Shown here: piece after piece, positions 41,764-53,084 of the stretch | How the letters are laid out: every line of letters starts with the position of its first letter | Position numbering within the stretch: the first letter of the stretch is position 1 | Assembly (NCBI GenBank): GCA_032716605.1 | Contig: CM064518.1 | Location: forward strand, 44,734,165 to 44,798,164 | From: Paralithodes platypus | Lineage: Eukaryota > Arthropoda > Malacostraca > Decapoda > Lithodidae | Direction: 5' to 3' | DNA length: 64,000 nucleotides | The notes under the pieces: model-generated | What the model was told of the DNA's origin: nothing | The model's database searches: none | What the model saw: only the letters and a program-made list of their open reading frames with translations | Program-made: the position numbers and the translations under genes

Positions 41764-41963
41764 CATCCATAAAGATTATATCCCGTTTCATAAGGATTAA
41801 TAGCTGGCGATTACCGCGAGACACGATAATTGACCACTTGGGAGTTTCAGGTTTATAAGGAAGTTGGAGCTGTAGACATCGATATAAAACAGAAATGCAA
41901 TACTAATGTAGGTTTCTGATGGATAAAAAGTATGTTGAATTGGGTTTTATGTATTTATGAATG

Positions 41964-42424
41964 TACGGTCGCGCTAATAAGTCATGTCCCAGCTGTCATT
42001 ACGTTTGGCTTGTTCTGTGCTGTATTAATGTCTGTCAGATGTTGAATAAGGTGGGTAAGTGTAGGAACATGTTTGTATAGTTGAGGGGCAAGGGACTTTC
42101 CCTTCATAATTGCTGAGGGGCACAGGGCCTTGGGTGGGGCTTTGGTTTCCCGGGCGTTTCCGCGCCCTCCTCAGCTCCCTGCCTTAGAGTGGCTTCGGTC
42201 ACCCGGGCTTTGTTAGTGGTAAGCAGGGAGGGTTTTGTGGGGGCGCTCTATGACCTTGCTCGGGACCTTGGGGCTGTTCGGCCAGGCAGCCTGGGGAACA
42301 ACAACAACAACATGTTTGTATATTTCACTCGATATGAAGAAATGATGCTTAGATATTGCTGATACCAATTATGGATCAAAACATACTTGGTGCTGCCGAG
42401 ACATGACTTATTAGCGCGACTGTA
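41964..42424. mobile_element. mariner-like MITE, copy C, split by a retroelement
   Basis: TACGGTCGCGCTAATAAG to cttattagcgcgactgTA. Its interior is interrupted at 42080-42308; removing that gives about 218 bp, the family length. Confidence 0.85.
42080..42308 (+). mobile_element. (AAC)-tailed retroelement with 14-bp target duplication
   Basis: Flanked by aacatgtttgtata at 42066-42079 and 42309-42322. It ends gcagcctggggaac then (aac)n. Matches the inverted insertion at 35388-35905. Confidence 0.9.
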
Positions 42425-42544
42425 CTACATCCTTATTATGGCTGGTAATTCTGCTAAATATCAATGTCTACAGCTGCAACTTCAAAAATCATATATAATA
42501 AACAATTGAACCTATGCACTATTCTTGGTTCTCCCCCTCCTCAC

Positions 42545-42758
42545 TTAACCCTTTCAAGATCCGATGACGCATTTATTTTCTGTTTTCTGGCTATAATTAG
42601 ACGATTGTATTCATATCAGGAAGGGTATATGGAAGTCAGAGGGATACATGCCATAGTTGTTACCCTTATAATGCTCACGGTTCTTTCCTTAACTATAAAA
42701 TCGTTCAATAATAGCCAGAGTAAAGTGTCAAAAGGCGTCATAATCCTGAAGGGGTTAA
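42545..42758. mobile_element. Family-Y hairpin element
   Basis: TTAACCCTTTCAAGATCC to cgtcataatcctgaagggg and TTAA, 214 bp. Inner arms ttctggctataattagac and ttcaataatagccagag. It contains an open frame by chance. Confidence 0.85.
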
Positions 42759-42873
42759 TGTAGCTGTTGCCCTGTACTCGTCCTTAAGGCCCCCCCCCCC
42801 CCCCCCCCCTCCCCCTCTGAGACATTGATCCTCTGCATTATTCTTAGTTCTCCCCTCCCCCCCCCTTCCCCCC

Positions 42874-43087
42874 CTAACCCCTTCCGTACCGGTGACGTCT
42901 TTTGTATTATTCTAGCTATATTTAGACGATTTTGTGCAGGTTAAGAAGGATCTGTGATTGAAAAAATTGCTTAAGTGACTTAGTTCGAAGCCTGTTAATT
43001 ACTGGAGGCCCTTTATAAACTTCACACAATCGTCTAAATCTGGCTAGAATAAAATTTAAAAGATGTCGCCGGTACAGAGGGGGTTAA
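42874..43087. mobile_element. Family-Y hairpin element sharing its right TTAA with the next
   Basis: CTAACCCCTTCCGTACCGG to cgccggtacagagggggTTAA. That TTAA (43084-43087) is also the left end of the next Y element. Confidence 0.85.
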
Positions 43088-43096
43088 TCCCTTCCG

Positions 43097-43312
43097 TACA
43101 GTTGGCCAAATAAGTGATGTCGCGGCACCAAGTATATTTCGGTCAATAATTGGTATCAGCACTATCTAAGCTTTACTTCATCGTTTCCAGGGAGATATAC
43201 AAACGTGTTCCTTATATTTTCACACTCTATTCAACATCTGACAGACATAAATACAGCACATAGCGAGCAAAACGTAATGACAGCGAAGACACGACTTATT
43301 TGGCCAACTGTA
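43097..43312. mobile_element. mariner-like MITE, copy D
   Basis: TACAGTTGGCCAAATAAGT to acttatttggccaactgTA, 216 bp, perfect 20-bp ends. TA target. Confidence 0.88.
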
Positions 43313-43330
43313 CCACGACGTCTTTTCAGT

Positions 43331-43970
43331 TTTATTCTGGCTATACTCTGACGCTTGTGTGCAGTTTTATTCTGGCTATACTGACGCTTGTGTGCAGTTT
43401 TATTCTGGCTATACTGACGCTTGTGTGCAGTTTTATTCTGACTATACTCTGACGCTTGTGTGCAGTGTTATTCTGGCTATACTGACGCTTGTGTGCAGTG
43501 TTATTCTGGCTATACTGACGCTTGTGTGCAGTGTTATTCTGGCTATACTGACGCTTGTATGCAGTTTTATTTTGGCTATACTGACGCTTGTGTGCAGTGT
43601 TATTCTGGCTATACTGACGCTTGTATGCAGTTTTATTCTGGCTATACTCTGACGCTTGTATGCAGTGTTATTCTGACTATACTCTGACGCTTGTGTGCAG
43701 TGTTATTCTGGCTATACTGACGCTTGTATGCAGTTTTATTTTGGCTATACTGACGCTTGTGTGCAGTGTTATTCTGGCTATACTGACGCTTGTATGCAGT
43801 TTTATTCTGGCTATACTGACGCTTGTATGCAGTTTTATTCTGGCTATACTGACGCTTGTGTGCAGTTTTATTCTGGCTATACTGACGCTTGTATGCAGTT
43901 TTATTCTGGCTATACTGACGCTTGTGTGCAGTTTTATTCTGGCTATACTCTGACGCTTGTGTGCAGTTCT
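43331..43970. repeat. 33/35-bp minisatellite derived from a family-Y arm
   Basis: About 19 copies of ttattctggctatactgac followed by gcttgtgtgcagtt; some units carry an extra tc. The unit matches the Y inner arm (ttctggctatatttagacg, then tgtgcag). Open frames of CSVILAILTLV type run through it in two frames because 33 is divisible by 3. Confidence 0.9.
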
Positions 43971-44152
43971 AGAAGGATCTGTGGTAGTAAAAAGGGTTAA
44001 GTGAGATAGTTTGAAGCCTGTTAGTTGCTGGAGGCCCTTTTTAAGCTGAAGAAAATCGTCTAATAGTAGCGAAAATTAAATTAAAGAGACGTCGCCCGTA
44101 CAGAAGGGGCTAAGGGGAGGTTTTTAGTTTGCTCCATAAACCTCCATCGAGC

Positions 44153-44675
44153 TTAACCCCTTCAGCACTATGACACCTTTTTACCTTTGGTTCTGGTTAA
44201 TATTCGATGATTTCATGCCGTTTAAGGGGAGATCTCCACTTGAGGGATTTTTTTCTTGACCCCTTTCTCCCTCATGTTTAGCCCCATTGCTTTTGATATT
44301 ATTAAATGTTTGCCCCATTAGTTTAGCGATTTTAAGAACTTTCACCCCATATTAAGACCTTTCGTGCCATTTAGGTGTCGATTTTATCCTGGCGAGCGAT
44401 AGCGAGCCTGTAATTTAAGAGGAACCGGCCTTTGGCCGGGACATTTTTCTACCAAAAAATGTACAAATTTATCTTGAAAGGGACTCAAGGGGGTGTAATT
44501 TTAAGGTTGATGGAGGTCTAGGGAACAAACTAAATACCTCCCCTTAAGAAGGGCCTATGTTACTAAGAGGGTTTATTGCGATCGTATTTACCCATTTGAG
44601 TCGTAGAGGTAGATTATAAACTCAAGAAAATCGTTTAATGGTGAAAATTACGAAATGGTGGTGAAAGGGGATTAA
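44153..44675. mobile_element. Middle family-Y element of the nest
   Basis: TTAACCCCTTCAGCACTATG at 44153, ending gtggtgaaaggggaTTAA at 44675, inserted in a TTAA of the outer X. It is itself interrupted at 44222-44547. Confidence 0.8.
44222..44547. mobile_element. Inner family-X element of the nest, complete
   Basis: TTAAGGGGAGATCTCC to aatacctccccTTAA, 326 bp. Internal landmarks: cctcatgtttagccccat, ggtgtcgattttatcctgg, cggcctttggccggg. Inverse orientation of the copy at 55435-55748. Confidence 0.88.
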
Positions 44676-45136
44676 ACAAATACCCTCAAGACCTCCTCCC
44701 CTCCTCCCCTCCTTCGAGATACAATTGTACATTTTTCGGGACAAAAACTATCCGGCCGAAGGACGGTTCCTCCTAAATTTCAGACTCGCTCTCGCTCGCC
44801 ATGGAAGAATCGACACCTAAATGGAACAAAAGGTCTTTATATAGTAATGAAATGGTGCGTTAGGTAAAAAAAATATCCGAACTTATGCATGACCATCTTG
44901 AAATCTAAAAAAATAATGGGTTAAACATGAGGGAGAAGGGGGGGCCAGAAAAATAAAGCTCTACCCTGTATTTGTTTTCGTCTGGGGCCCTACCGGAAAT
45001 CACTTGCTTCCTTCCTTCCTTCTTTCTGCTGCATAATTGTCTTACCGCGGCCGTTTGGAAGCTCTCTCTCAACCCACCGTCTTTGTTTACTTCCGAGCCT
45101 CTCGTATAAACATTCGTGGACCCCTTCCCCTATGTT

Positions 45137-45410
45137 TGTTTTGTTTTGTTTATGCAACTCTATCTATTTTTTGTTTTGTTTATGCAACTCTATCTATTTT
45201 TTGTTTTGTTTATGCAACTCTATCTATTTTTTGTTTTGTTTATGCAACTCTATCTATTTTTTGTTTTGTTTATGCAACTCATTCTATTTTTTGTTTTGTT
45301 TATGCAACTCATTCTATTTTTTGTTTTGTTTATGCAACTCATTCTATTTTTTGTTTTGTTTATGCAACTCATTCTATTTTTTGTTTTGTTTATGCAACTC
45401 TTATCTATTT
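45137..45410. repeat. Tandem repeat, exact 30-bp unit
   Basis: About nine copies of tatgcaactctatctatttt plus ttgttttgtt. The last four carry attc in place of tatc. Being 30 bp, it gives 10-residue repeats in every frame (FCLCNSIYFL type). Not a gene by any other sign. Confidence 0.92.
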
Positions 45411-45429
45411 GTATTTATTTATAGTGCTT

Positions 45430-45880
45430 ACACCAATTACACATATGTTTACTACACATCTGTTTACACCACCACATACACATCTGTCTACACCCTAACA
45501 TCACCAGATACACCTGTTTACACCACTTGTACATATGTTTACACCACTACATACACACCTGTCTACACCTTAACACCACCATACACCTGTTTATACCACT
45601 TACACTTACACTCACCTGCTTACACCACCACCTACACATCTGTCTACACCCTAACATCACCATATACACCTGTTTACACCACTTATGCATATGTTTACAC
45701 CACTACATACACACCTGTCTACACCTTAACACCACCATACACCTGTTTATACCACTTACACTTACACTCACCTGCTTACACCACCACCTACACATCTGTC
45801 TACACCCTAACATCACCAGACACACCTGTTTACACCCACATAATATACACCTGTCTACACCTCAATACCACCACATTTTC
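45430..45880. repeat. Higher-order tandem repeat, about 176 bp
   Basis: Two and a half long units built of shorter tacaccac/cacctgtctacacc motifs. Confidence 0.8.
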
Positions 45881-45884
45881 ATCA

Positions 45885-46108
45885 TAGTCTGGTTACCATT
45901 ATCTACCTCTACAATCTACCTCTAGGTCTCGGGTATAAATACGATTGTATGCAGCTTAGGAAGGATCTTTGGTAGCTATAAGAGTTAATTTAGATAGTTT
46001 GTAGCCTTTTAATTGCGAGACTTCCTTCGTACCGTAAGCTGAACAAAATCGTTTAATAGTAGCCAGAATATAATCCTAAAGATATCACCCACACTGAAAG
46101 GATTATAA
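45885..46108. mobile_element. Family-Y hairpin element, diverged
   Basis: Inner arms gattgtatgcagcttagg and aatagtagccagaat, right end cacactgaaaggattata. The left TTAA is lost to the tandem repeat. Followed by (ta)n and (tg)n microsatellites at 46135-46217. Confidence 0.65.
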
Positions 46109-46131
46109 TTAAACAGTGTGTGTATATATAC

Positions 46132-46220
<89 letters not shown>

Positions 46221-46397
46221 ATGAAATATATCATCATAAGGTCACACCTTTGCTCTTCAGCGACCGACATAAACACCTGTGTTGCTGCTACCTGTACACT
46301 CAGGCACAACAGTCATTGTTAACCTTATCAACTTCATTTCTATTTCCAGCTTTCATTATATAAATTAATATCAATCATTTATAAATCTTAATAAAGC

Positions 46398-46740
46398 TTA
46401 AGGTGGAAGGGGTTTAGTTTGCTCCCCAGACCTTTTATCAGGCATACAAAACAGCCCCAACACCTCCCCTTCGAGATAGGTTTAATTGTACTTTTTTTTG
46501 GTAGATCAATGTCCCAGCCGAAGGCCAGTTCCTCCTAAATTACGGTACAGGCTCGCTATCGACCGCCAGGAAAGACATCTAAATGACACGAAAGGTCTTA
46601 ATATTGGCAAAAAAGTGAGGCGATAGGTCTTAAATTCGCGAAACTAACCGGGGGAAAATCTTCTAACCTTCATACTAATTGTGCTAAACATGAGGGAGAA
46701 GGGGTTCCAGAAAACAAAACAAACCCTCCCTTTCACCTCA
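46398..46740. mobile_element. Family-X element
   Basis: TTAAGGTGGAAGGGG, then ttagtttgctccccagacc, ggctcgctatcgaccgcc, aaacatgagggagaagggg. Right end decayed. Confidence 0.75.
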
Positions 46741-46901
46741 CACCTCCCTTATGCCCAGGTGCCTCATATTCCACCACCCAGCACACCTCCACAACCAATT
46801 GACCACTTGCGAGTTTCGTTCTATAAGGAAGTTGAAGCCGTAAGCATCCATATAAAACAGAAATGCAATAATTAAGGGGTTCAAGGACCTAGCGTCTGTA
46901 T

Positions 46902-47116
46902 AAGCCGATGTCACACGAGCGATTTTTCCGTCTTTTTTTAGGAGCAATTGTTGTCTGGCAGGCTTGGAATTTCAGTTACATCAGAAATCAACCACCTAAC
47001 ATAATCTACCGTCAGTCTAGTTTCCGATCCCAGTGTAAAAATGCCTCAAAATAAAACGAGAAATAACTTGCTCATCGAAAATTGCCGGAAAAAGCGCTCG
47101 TGTGACACCGGCTTAA
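46902..47116. mobile_element. Inverted-repeat element (TAAGCCG family)
   Basis: TAAGCCGATGTCACACGAGC to gctcgtgtgacaccggctta. Same ends as the inner element at 38095-38315 and a solo end at 18294-18312. About 215 bp, non-coding. Confidence 0.8.
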
Positions 47117-47180
47117 GTGACCTGAAGAAGCTATCTGCGAAACGTTGCCAATAAAGTGCTCCTCCTCACATGGGGTTTAT
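47112..47180. repeat. Family-H half copy
   Basis: gtgacctgaagaagctatct, gcgaaacgttgcc and aataaagtgctcctcctc. Confidence 0.7.
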
Positions 47181-47389
47181 ATTCATCATGCAATAATGAT
47201 GTAGGTGTCTGATGGATAGAAAGTATGATTCATGGAATTTAATGGGTTTGTAAATGCACTACAACCGTATTTTAGCTGGTAATTCTGGTAAATATCCAGG
47301 TCTACAGCTCCAACTTCCTTATAGCCTGAAACTCGCAAGTGGTAAATTATTATGTCTTCCCAAAACCTAAGAGCAGAGTATCAAAAGCT

Positions 47390-47665
47390 TTAAGGGGGGG
47401 ATGGTTCACTTTTTTAAGGGGGGGATGGTTCACTTTTTTAAGGGGGGGATGGTTCAATTTTTGGTCGATTTCTTTTCATTTATTCGTTATTTTTTTCTAG
47501 TTTCCTCCCTAGACCTCCATCAAACTTAAACAAAAACATCCATTAGATCCCCCTTGTAGATTCATTTGTACATTTTTCGGTAGAAAAATGTTCTTCCAAA
47601 ATTACAGGCTCATTATCGTTTGCCAAGAAAAAAATCGACACCTAAATAACACGAAAGGTCAAATT
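47390..47665. mobile_element. Family-X element with a triplicated end
   Basis: The end TTAAGGGGGGATGGTTCA is present three times in a row at about 27-bp spacing (47390-47458), followed by a normal X interior (cctccctagacctccat; catttttcggtagaaaaatg; cgacacctaaataacacga). Confidence 0.8.
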
Positions 47666-47728
47666 ATGTCTTCCCAAAACCTAAGACCTAAGAGTTGAAA
47701 TTGTGTACACTCGGTTGCCATAGAAGCT

Positions 47729-47729
<1 letters not shown>

Positions 47730-47776
<47 letters not shown>

Positions 47777-48440
47777 TATGGAACCCAAGTGAGACAATCC
47801 AATGTTCTGTTATATCCCAGAGGCTTATGCTGCATATGCTATTACCTTATAATAGCATAATTACAATTAGCGCCGGGCCAGTTGGAAACCTTACCAGGTG
47901 TTCATTATACTCTCCCCAGCTACCCCTCCCTTTGTACTCCTTATACAGATCAGGTAGCCTTCTATTGCTGCATAATTGCCTGACCACCACCACTACCACG
48001 GCTCTCTGCTACCACCACCACCACCCCCACAACCACCCCGACCAACACTACCACCCCGACCAACACCACCCCTCCCACAAACACCACCCATACCCCACCA
48101 CCATCACCACCCCAACCATCACCACCATCACCACCCCAACCATCACCACCAACCTCACCACCACCACCACCCCCAACCTCACCCCCACCCCAACCTCCAC
48201 CACATCCACCCCACCACCACCACACCTGCTGCGCCACACCTACATACAAACACTCCCTCTTGCTGCATAATCGCCTCCTACCCCGTGTATTAGAGCCCCA
48301 CCCCACCTGAACCACCTACCACCACCCCACCTGCACCTATAACATTTCCACATAGCGATTTCGATTAGTTGTTTTGTCTTTTTACTGTGTTCGTCAAAGT
48401 TTTGGTTTGTTTGTTTTGCAAGTTTTACATTATATTTTTT
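47730..48440. repeat. Simple repeats and a short family-R copy
   Basis: (aat)n at 47730-47774; a cca-rich low-complexity tract at 47985-48235 (its Gly/Val-rich opposite frame is not a gene); a short R copy at 48343-48437 from ttccacatagcgattt to gcaagttttacatta, followed by poly-T. Confidence 0.8.
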
Positions 48441-49550
48441 TTTTTTTTTTTTAAGAAAAGACCTCCGTCTACGTATTGTGAAAAACCTGTTATCCTCCGG
48501 CAAATTGTGGGGTTGAGTGAGTGAAGGGGGGGGACAGTGAATGAAGGAGGATACATGTTTTTCATAATACGTGTTGCTAGCCCCAAACGCGCGAGCAACT
48601 GTGGCTTTCAACCATCCGACACATCCCCTTTTATTTATGTGCATCACACATGTTAAATACAAATAAAGTTTATGTTTTGTTTTACCCTACTGTGGAAAGA
48701 CTACGGATTATTATTATAATTATATTATAATTATACTACATGCCCCACCTATGCACCCCGACATCCCACCTAACCCCCTATTATTGCTACCACCTATAGA
48801 CATACAGACCACCTATCGCTCCCCTTCCTACATAATCGCCCCTCCCCCCTTGCCACCCCCCCCCCCCCCCCCACCATACACCTGCACCACCGTCCCATGG
48901 CATTATATTTACTCTACATTTACTCTCCTACAGCCCACCTACCCCCGCACCTACATACAGAACCCCTAACCACCTACCCCCGCACCTACATACAGACTCC
49001 CTAACTTCACCCTCCTTGCATAATAACCCCCCCCCCCCTCATCCCCTCCGTTCCATAGACCAAACCCTCTTCCAACCAAGCTCTGCACCGTCCTATAGCC
49101 TTATATTTACCCGACATTGAGACACCAGGCATAGTGTAATCCTTTGATCCAACCCATCTTACTGCCTATTTCTTCCTTTACCACCGACATACATACAGCC
49201 CACCTAATCCCCTCCCTTCCTCCACACCTACGTACAGACCCCCTAACTTCACCCTCCCTGCATAATCCCCCTCCCCCCATCCCCTCCGGACCAGACCCCC
49301 AGCACCCAACACCTCCACCCGTTTCCTATAGCGTTATATTTACCCGATATATAGACACAGGAATAGTGTAATCGATGTTGAAGCCCCCCTCCCCCCTGCG
49401 CCAGCTGAAGCATAAGCCAGGGGGAGCCATTAACACTAGCGGATCCGACCTCTTGGGGGTTATGGATATTGGGTGTTGCTTGTTTTTGCCATTATCGAGC
49501 AATGTGCCGGTGTTTTAGTTTCGAGCAATGTATCAAGAAATGTATTTAGG
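48441..49550. other. Unassigned, C-rich
   Basis: Low-complexity ccc/acc tracts with a repeated segment (cacctacccccgcacctaca at 48926 and 48970; caccctccttgcataat and caccctccctgcataat). No gene recognised. Confidence 0.5.
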
Positions 49551-50160
49551 CTACCCAATATCGTCTTCCCAGACCTTTAAAAAGACAGACCTTTAAGCAC
49601 AATTTGTTTACACTTTTCCATGGACAAATATCACGGCTCAAGTCTGATTTCACTCGCTCTCGCTAAGCCCCCTCCCCCAAAAAAGACAAAAAACAAAAAA
49701 ACAAAAACAAAAAATAAATAAAAAATAAAATAAAATAAATACACATATATATCTATCTCTATATATATATATATATATATATACATACATACAGGAGCAT
49801 ATACAGTATATATACAGATATATATATAATATTACAATGAATAAATCGACACCTGCATGGAGAGATACGTCATGATCGACAAACTAATGAGGTAAAACGT
49901 CATAAGATTTCGAAACAGCGTGTGTGTTGGAAAGGGGGGGGGGGGATAATAACAAAATTATAAATTGAACTTGAAGAGGGATTGGTTGGACATTTATTTA
50001 TTTATTTATTTATTTTTTGAAGCAAGTCTGGAAAGGCGTTTTTGTTAGCATAGGGTACAAACTAAAATACATTACTCGAAAATGGCAGAAGCAAGCAAAA
50101 TCCTCAACAATAATTAGACCTAATACCATAATAGCCCACAAGACGTCGGATCGGATACCA
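49551..50160. repeat. Family-X and X/Z fragments interrupted by TA repeats
   Basis: X-like text at 49550-49690, (ta)n at 49745-49830, then ggaaaggcgtttttgttag to ggatcggata as at 36940-37075. Confidence 0.6.
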
Positions 50161-50170
50161 TACGGGAATA

Positions 50171-50392
50171 TTAACCCTTTCAAGAACCCATACTCGTATT
50201 TTGTTCTGTTTTCCGGCTATTATTAGGCGATTTTATTCAGATTGGGAAGGGTATATGAAAATCGGAGGGTTAATGGCGAGAGTTTTTACCCTTATAATTT
50301 CTCGGAGATCCTTCTTAATTAAGCTGTATAAAAATCGTCTAATGATAGCCAGAATAGACAGTCAAAATGCGTCACCATCTTCAAAGGGTTAA
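50171..50392. mobile_element. Family-Y hairpin element
   Basis: TTAACCCTTTCAAGAACCC to cgtcaccatcttcaaaggg and TTAA, 222 bp. Arms ttccggctattattaggcg and atcgtctaatgatagccag. Confidence 0.87.
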
Positions 50393-50436
50393 TCGCCTTT
50401 GAAAGTTTATTGCTCCGTTAGATGGGGGAAAATATA

Positions 50437-51190
50437 GTGTTGAAATTATATCTATCTATCTAATCTATGTATCTGTCTATTTATCCAGTTATCCATCTAT
50501 CTATCTCTATTTATCTACCTATCTATTTATCTATTATTTGTCTATCTTTCTCTATTTATCTATCTGTCTGTCTATCCTATATATCTATCTAGTATACGAT
50601 ATTTGTCTATCTTTCTCTATCTATCTATCTGTCTGTCTATCCTATCTATCTATCTAGTATACGATATTTGTCTATCTTTCTCTATTTATCTATCTGTCTG
50701 TCTATCCTATCTATCTATCTAGTATACGATATTTGTCTATCTTTCTCTATCTATCTATCTGTCTGTCTATCCTATCTATCTATCTAGTATACGATATTTG
50801 TCTATCTTTCTCTATTTATCTATCTGTCTGTCTATCCTATCTATCTATCTAGTATACGATATTTGTCTATCTTTCTCTATTTATCTATCTGTCTGTCTAT
50901 CCTATCTACCTATCTAGTATACGATATTTGTCTATCTTTCTCTATTTATCTATCTGTCTGTCTATCCTATCTATATCTATCTAGTATACGATATTTGTCT
51001 ATCTTTCTCTATTTATCTATCTGTCTGTCTATCCTATCTACCTATCTAGTATACGATATTTGTCTATCTTTCTCTATTTATCTATCTCTGTCTATCCTAT
51101 CTATATCTATCTAGTATACGATATTTGTCTATCTTTCTCTATTTATCTATCTGTCTGTCTATCCTATCTATCTATCTAGTATACGATATT
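50437..51190. repeat. Minisatellite, unit about 61 bp (tagtatacgatatttgtc)
   Basis: About 11 units of ctagtatacgatatttgtct, then atctttctctatttatct and tgtctgtctatcctatct. The interior itself consists of tatc-type microsatellite. Units are highly uniform. Confidence 0.9.
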
Positions 51191-52413
51191 TTAGTTTATT
51201 ATATTTTGTATTGGCCTATATTTTGTTTGGCAGTTACAAGGCATTAGAATAAATAAAATCGAGCCATCATATTTATTGTGTTAAAATGATCAAGTTGTGT
51301 TTTAATACGACCTATATTTTGTTGTTATTTGTTATGTGTTTAGTTCTGTTATTTGTTTATGTATTTATTTATTGTTTTTGTTTTGCAGAGTGACAAACAA
51401 CTTACTCTTCAACCTTTGTGGCATTACGAAAGGTGGGAGTCTTTAGAGTTTTGTCTTTCGTTATTTTAATTGTATTTTATTTTTGTATTAAATATCTATT
51501 TTCGTATTTAATTTATGTATTGTTACGTATCTTGATCCTCAAGTGGTTAACTTGATGAATCTAGATAGCACAGAGATATATTAAGGTATCAGTCAGCTGA
51601 AGGCAAAACAAAAGTAAAATCTAATAAAATAATTTCCTGTTGTTGCTTCCTTTCCTTTTGGATCTTAGGACTTAATATCCTTTATTGACTGATACTCTTT
51701 AATTATAAAAATACTGAAACTAATTAAAGTCATGTAGTATTTATAAAGAATTATTATTTAACCGAAGCTTAGTAGGCTATGGTTATGAACCGAATAAGTT
51801 ATAGCTAAAGAAGGACTATTAATTTTATAAAAAGTCTTGAAAGATAAATATTAAAGTAAGAATATTTCTGTTTCTTACCCTTTTTGAAATGAATAGATAG
51901 TTTTCTTATATGTCCTTTTATTATTAATGTAATTATTCTTGGTTCTTGTCTTACGTTAATAGTATTATATTTTTATTATCATCAGGAGTAATATCAAAGT
52001 CACATAAAAAGTTAGATATATATTTAATAATTAGTTAAATTTATTTCTTAACCACGTAACATTGAGGTTTGATTATGAGTAAATAAAGTTACAGGATCGT
52101 TTCATAGATTCGATTCAGGTCTCACTCAAATAATATGAAAAGCAAAATATAATATTTTGAAGCAAAATAATTTTCTTCAGCTTAGAAAATCACTATAAGT
52201 AATATTAACACAGCCATGTTAGTCTAAGGCGATATTACTAATATGAGACAATAGCATCACCGTACTAAGCACCATTAAGCAATGTAAGCTTAATTAAAAG
52301 AAAATGAAAGAACTCGTAAGTATTAATATAAAACAATAGTATTACTTTCATCATAACCCAATTACTTAAAGAGTTGCTTTAGTCCACAAGTTAGTCAACT
52401 AAAATAGTTAAGT
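51191..52413. other. Unassigned AT-rich sequence
   Basis: No coding sign. tgttacgt at 51521 and acgtaaca at 52054 could be the ends of a solo LTR, but no flanking target duplication was found. Confidence 0.4.
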
Positions 52414-52590
52414 ACATAATAATAGCGTTAACGTTAATTCCCAATCAAATAGTTACACATAATAGTAGCGTTCACGTTAATTCCCAATCAAATAGTTAAA
52501 CACATAATAATAGTGTTCACGTTAATTCCCAATTAAATAGTTAAACACATAATAGTAGTGTTCACGTTAATTCCCAATCACATATCTCAC
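52414..52590. repeat. Tandem repeat, unit about 44 bp
   Basis: About four copies of cacataataatagtgttcac followed by gttaattcccaatcaaatag. Confidence 0.85.
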
Positions 52591-53084
52591 TAACCAACAT
52601 AACATAAGTGTTTACACCGAACACACTTAACACACATTTATATAATCTGACTGACAGTCACAATCCCATTATAATACTTCACCCCGTCTTCCTCCAGCTG
52701 CAAGTTCACCTTCCCCAACTCCAAATGAGACTGATTTGAATGCCCACAACTCGGGTCTTATATACCAAACAATGATGGTGTAGGAACGAATCAGGAGGCG
52801 GCGGGTGGTGCCGGCTCCAATCATAGCTCCTTGAATCTCATAACATATGCCTGGTCCACTCACAGCTCCTGGCGTCGATCATACGTCATAGCATCGGTTG
52901 CAGGGTCCCCTATGACGCACGCAGGTGTGAAGGGTGGTTTGCTGGTGTGGGGCGAGATGGTTTGCCCACTCGCTCGTTCGCTAGTCTGCTTCACCGTTTG
53001 GGTAGTGGGCTCCTTCAACTCTAATTCTAACTCTTAAATTAACATACAGGGCTCCGTATGTCAGAGTATTTATACATTATTTAT
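52591..53084. other. Unassigned, GC-richer segment
   Basis: 52670-53030 is less AT-rich than its surroundings and includes a TATA-like cttatatacc at 52757. It may be part of an LTR or a promoter; no ORF or protein motif supports a gene. Confidence 0.3.

Larger units (their letters stand above)
43084..44113. mobile_element. Expanded family-Y element containing a MITE and a minisatellite
   Basis: Left end TTAATCCCTTCCGTAC at 43084, right end cgcccgtacagaaggggCTAA at 44113. The mariner-like MITE (43097-43312) sits in its left end and the tandem array (43331-43970) replaces part of its left arm. The right arm is normal (aaatcgtctaatagtagcg). Confidence 0.8.
44110..44965. mobile_element. Outer family-X element of a three-level nest
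   Basis: Starts CTAAGGGGAGGTTTTTAG and is broken at 44153 after aacctccatcgagc. It resumes at about 44676 with accctcaagacctcc, then gcctgtaattt-type X landmarks in reverse (cggccgaaggacggttcc; cgctctcgctcgcc), to aacatgagggagaagggg. The right end has decayed. Confidence 0.75.

Noticed and set aside
43359..44000. Hydrophobic repeat protein (SVILAILTLV)
   Set aside because: Generated by the 33-bp array derived from a transposon arm; all frames show repeats.
45132..45887. 251-residue open frame rich in Cys/Phe/Tyr
   Set aside because: Runs through two adjacent tandem arrays with periods divisible by 3; no independent coding evidence.
47112..47160. Hammerhead ribozyme (ctgaagaag ... gcgaaac)
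   Set aside because: The core letters are suggestive, but stems I and II do not pair in any copy examined by eye.
47962..48315. Glycine-rich protein on the minus strand
   Set aside because: Opposite strand of a cca-rich low-complexity tract.
51521..52061. Solo LTR between tgttacgt and acgtaaca
   Set aside because: The five bases on each side do not match (tgtat, ttgag) and no primer-binding site or second LTR is visible.
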